Shown: positions 12,827 through 14,734 of the stretch, one piece after another | Numbering within the stretch: the stretch's first letter is position 1 | Layout of the letters: each line of letters starts with the position of its first letter | Source of the DNA: Flavobacteriia bacterium | Lineage (GTDB): Bacteria > Bacteroidota > Bacteroidia > Flavobacteriales > Schleiferiaceae | DNA length: 14,734 bases | Reading direction: 5' to 3' | NCBI GenBank assembly: GCA_949516455.1 | Contig: CATILC010000207.1 | Span: 1-14,734 of the forward strand | Translations under genes and position numbers: made by a program | Notes under the pieces: model-generated | What the model was told of the DNA's origin: nothing | What the model saw: only the letters and a program-made list of their open reading frames with translations | Databases searched by the model: none

Positions 12827-14734
12827 TCCATTGCGCTTTATTGGCCTTTTGCTTTGGGGCCTGAGCTCCGTTTCTGTTTTGCAGGCGCAACACGGTGCGC
12901 CTGTTGGCCTGATCCCACAACCCTTTCACACTTCGGTTTTGGAAGATTCTGTGCGATGGTCCGACTATTCGCAGGTACTATGTACACGATCCGACTGGAC
13001 CATGGCGACCGATCGTCTGCGCACTCTTTTTTCAGGGCATACAGGTGATCATTCCCCTGGAAAGGTCATCTGGTGTGCTTTCGATCCAGCATTGGATCGG
13101 CAGGGAAGCTATCAGCTCCATTTGGCTTCGGATTCCATCTGCCTTAAAGCGGGTGCCATCCAAGGGCTCTTCAATGGGATCAGCAGTCTCCGACAGTTGA
13201 AGGCGTTGTACCCTGAGAAGACACCGGCACTGGATATCAGGGACCATCCACGCTTTGCCCACCGGGGGATGCTTCTGGACTGTTGCCGTCATTTTTTTTC
13301 GGTGGATGTGGTCAAGAAATACATCGACTTACTTTCTCTCTTCAAGATGAACGTGCTGCACTGGCATCTGACAGAGGATCAGGGCTGGCGTATAGAGATC
13401 GAAAGCTACCCACGCCTGAATGAGCAGGGCGCTTATCGGACGGAAACCGATGGGTCGGTCTACGGCGGTTATTATACCAAGGCCGAAATACGCGATGTGG
13501 TGCTTTATGCATCGGAAAGAGGAGTGGAGGTCATTCCGGAGATCGAGCTCCCCGGACATTCTCAGGCCGCCATCTCGGCCTATCCCGAGCTGTCCTGTCG
13601 CGGAATGCCGGTGGAAGTGGCCAATGACTGGGGCGTATTCAAGGAGATCTATTGTGCGGGCAACGACAGCGTCTTCCTCTTTCTTGAAAATGTGCTCTTG
13701 GAGGTCATGGAGCTTTTTCCTTCCACTTTAATACACATTGGCGGAGACGAAGCGCCAAAGACCCGATGGGAAGCATGCACCAAATGCCAGAGGCGGATCG
13801 TGTCCGAAGGACTGGCCGATGAACATGAGCTTCAATCCTACTTCATTCGGCGGATCGAACGCTTCTTGAGGGAGCACGGCCGACAGCTCATTGGCTGGGA
13901 TGAGATCCTTGAAGGAGGATTGGCCGAAGGGGCCATTGTACAGTCTTGGCGGGGTATGGAAGGAGGAGTGGAGGCCGTCCGTTCCGGGCATCGGGCCATC
14001 ATGTCGCCCACCTCGCACGCGTATTTCGATTACGACCTGCGTTCCATAGACCTGGAAAAAGTCTATTCTTTTGAACCTGTTCCAGAAGGTCTTTCGCAGC
14101 AGGAAGAGCAACTGATCATCGGAGGCGAATGCAATATGTGGACGGAGCATGTACCCGATGAAAAGGCTCTGGATGCCAAGGTTTTTCCGCGTCTGTTGGC
14201 CATGAGTGAACGTTTGTGGTCGCCAACAGACAAGCGCGAGTGGACGGAATTCAAAAGCCGGGTTCAGCGAATGTATCCGGTACTCGAACAGCATCAGGTC
14301 GGCTTTGGCGCAGAATCGGTTCCCATGAGCTATCAGGTGCAGCTCGGTCTTCAGGAGTCGCTCATCGCACTGGAGGCTTATGACGCAAAAACCAATCTCC
14401 ATTGGCGCTACACAAAGCACACTGATCCAGAGGTAAGTACAGCAGCAGCGCCATTTCGACCCTACAGCGAGCCGATCGAAGTGGAGGACGGTACCTTGAG
14501 CGTTCAAGCCACTCGGGAAGGAAGGGATTTTGGCCCTGTTCAGAATATCGATACACGGTCCCATTTGGCCGTGGGTGCAGAGGTGACCTACAGCAAGACC
14601 TTTAGCAACTGGTATACAGCGGGCGGACCGGATGGGCTGGTCAATTCTGTTTTGGGCAGTACGGATTTCCGTGATGGTTGCTGGCAGGGCTTTTGGGGCA
14701 TCGACCCAGAGATCACTCTGGACCTCAGACGTCC
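12810..14734 (+). CDS. GH20 beta-N-acetylhexosaminidase (3' end outside window)
   Basis: Exo-enzyme removing terminal beta-linked GlcNAc or GalNAc by substrate-assisted catalysis. The frame is open from 12798 to the window end with no stop. No ATG or GTG precedes the signal peptide, so the start must be TTG: 12810 (SD-like site, 17-nt overlap with the upstream gene) or 12831. Numbered from 12810: signal peptide with core FIGLLLWGLSSVSVLQA (about 11-27), an N-terminal GH20b-like domain beginning GLIPQPF, and the catalytic barrel from about residue 155 with RGMLLDCCRHF, HWHLTEDQGW (184-193), ELPGHSQA (His250), IGGDEAP with the catalytic pair Asp313-Glu314, GWDEI (Trp363), QSWRG (Trp380) and GGECNMWTE. 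After the barrel comes a chitobiase-C-terminal-like region, then NSVLGSTDFRDGCWQGF (from about 612), the opening of an F5/8 type C-like sugar-binding domain cut by the window edge. Whether a T9SS sorting domain follows cannot be seen. Confidence 0.94.
   Translation, partial: MISTGNPLRFIGLLLWGLSSVSVLQAQHGAPVGLIPQPFHTSVLEDSVRWSDYSQVLCTRSDWTMATDRLRTLFSGHTGDHSPGKVIWCAFDPALDRQGSYQLHLASDSICLKAGAIQGLFNGISSLRQLKALYPEKTPALDIRDHPRFAHRGMLLDCCRHFFSVDVVKKYIDLLSLFKMNVLHWHLTEDQGWRIEIESYPRLNEQGAYRTETDGSVYGGYYTKAEIRDVVLYASERGVEVIPEIELPGHSQAAISAYPELSCRGMPVEVANDWGVFKEIYCAGNDSVFLFLENVLLEVMELFPSTLIHIGGDEAPKTRWEACTKCQRRIVSEGLADEHELQSYFIRRIERFLREHGRQLIGWDEILEGGLAEGAIVQSWRGMEGGVEAVRSGHRAIMSPTSHAYFDYDLRSIDLEKVYSFEPVPEGLSQQEEQLIIGGECNMWTEHVPDEKALDAKVFPRLLAMSERLWSPTDKREWTEFKSRVQRMYPVLEQHQVGFGAESVPMSYQVQLGLQESLIALEAYDAKTNLHWRYTKHTDPEVSTAAAPFRPYSEPIEVEDGTLSVQATREGRDFGPVQNIDTRSHLAVGAEVTYSKTFSNWYTAGGPDGLVNSVLGSTDFRDGCWQGFWGIDPEITLDLRR

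Noticed and set aside
12854..13048. A 64-codon + strand frame at the start of the GH20 gene
   Set aside because: Out of frame with the GH20 product, whose signal peptide and GLIPQPF start are encoded in the other frame over the same bases.
13728..14564. A 278-codon open frame on the - strand opposite the GH20 gene
   Set aside because: Antisense to a clear catalytic domain; no motif or plausible signal in the peptide.
1..14734. Defence system, CRISPR array, mobile element or biosynthetic cluster
   Set aside because: No repeats with spacers, transposase, integrase, nuclease-effector pair or assembly-line enzyme is seen. The PIN domain sits in a chromosomal PhoH protein, with no antitoxin partner beside it.

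Overview
The window looks like an ordinary stretch of a Bacteroidota chromosome, most likely a Flavobacteriales-type lineage of moderate GC. Four things point there: a multi-PKD exported protein ending in a type IX secretion (T9SS) type A sorting domain, a DUF4835/PorD-type T9SS-associated protein, an omega subunit of the distinctive Bacteroidota form, and promoter-like boxes of the TAnnTTTG type. I cannot fix the genus. All recognised genes lie on the + strand. I see no tRNA, rRNA, CRISPR array, insertion sequence or phage gene.

Layout. (1) 1-1662: the 3' end of a large T9SS cargo protein with an Fn3-like module, four PKD modules and a C-terminal sorting domain; its 5' end is outside the window. 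(2) 1740-3673: pyrD and a hydroxymethylglutaryl-CoA lyase gene, coupled by a 4-nt ATGA overlap. (3) 3726-8666: a compact block of bamD, rpoZ (omega), coaBC, a DUF4835/PorD-like gene and recN, with gaps of 2 and 4 nt and overlaps of 8 and 1 nt. It appears to be driven by a near-leaderless promoter at 3690-3720. (4) 8699-9517: fabI, just behind recN, with a small inverted repeat in the gap. (5) 9518-9710: a 193-nt gap, then a PIN-PhoH ATPase gene (9711-11168) with a very basic N-terminal tail, then an azurin-family lipoprotein gene (11196-11756) ending at a strong intrinsic terminator (11777-11802). (6) 11852-14734: a Tat-exported glycosylasparaginase followed, with overlap, by a GH20 beta-N-acetylhexosaminidase that runs off the right edge.

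How the genes relate. The central block combines envelope biogenesis (BamD, PorD-like), transcription (omega), coenzyme A synthesis (CoaBC) and DNA repair (RecN), a housekeeping mix. The last pair makes biochemical sense together: the hexosaminidase trims GlcNAc and the glycosylasparaginase cleaves the GlcNAc-Asn bond, which suggests salvage of N-glycoprotein fragments outside the cytoplasm.

I did not find a convincing new multi-gene system. The points most worth a second look are the near-leaderless bamD promoter, the changed decarboxylase active-site residues in CoaBC, the basic tail on the PhoH protein, the glycosylasparaginase/hexosaminidase pair with its TTG start, and the cysteine pattern of the PKD modules.
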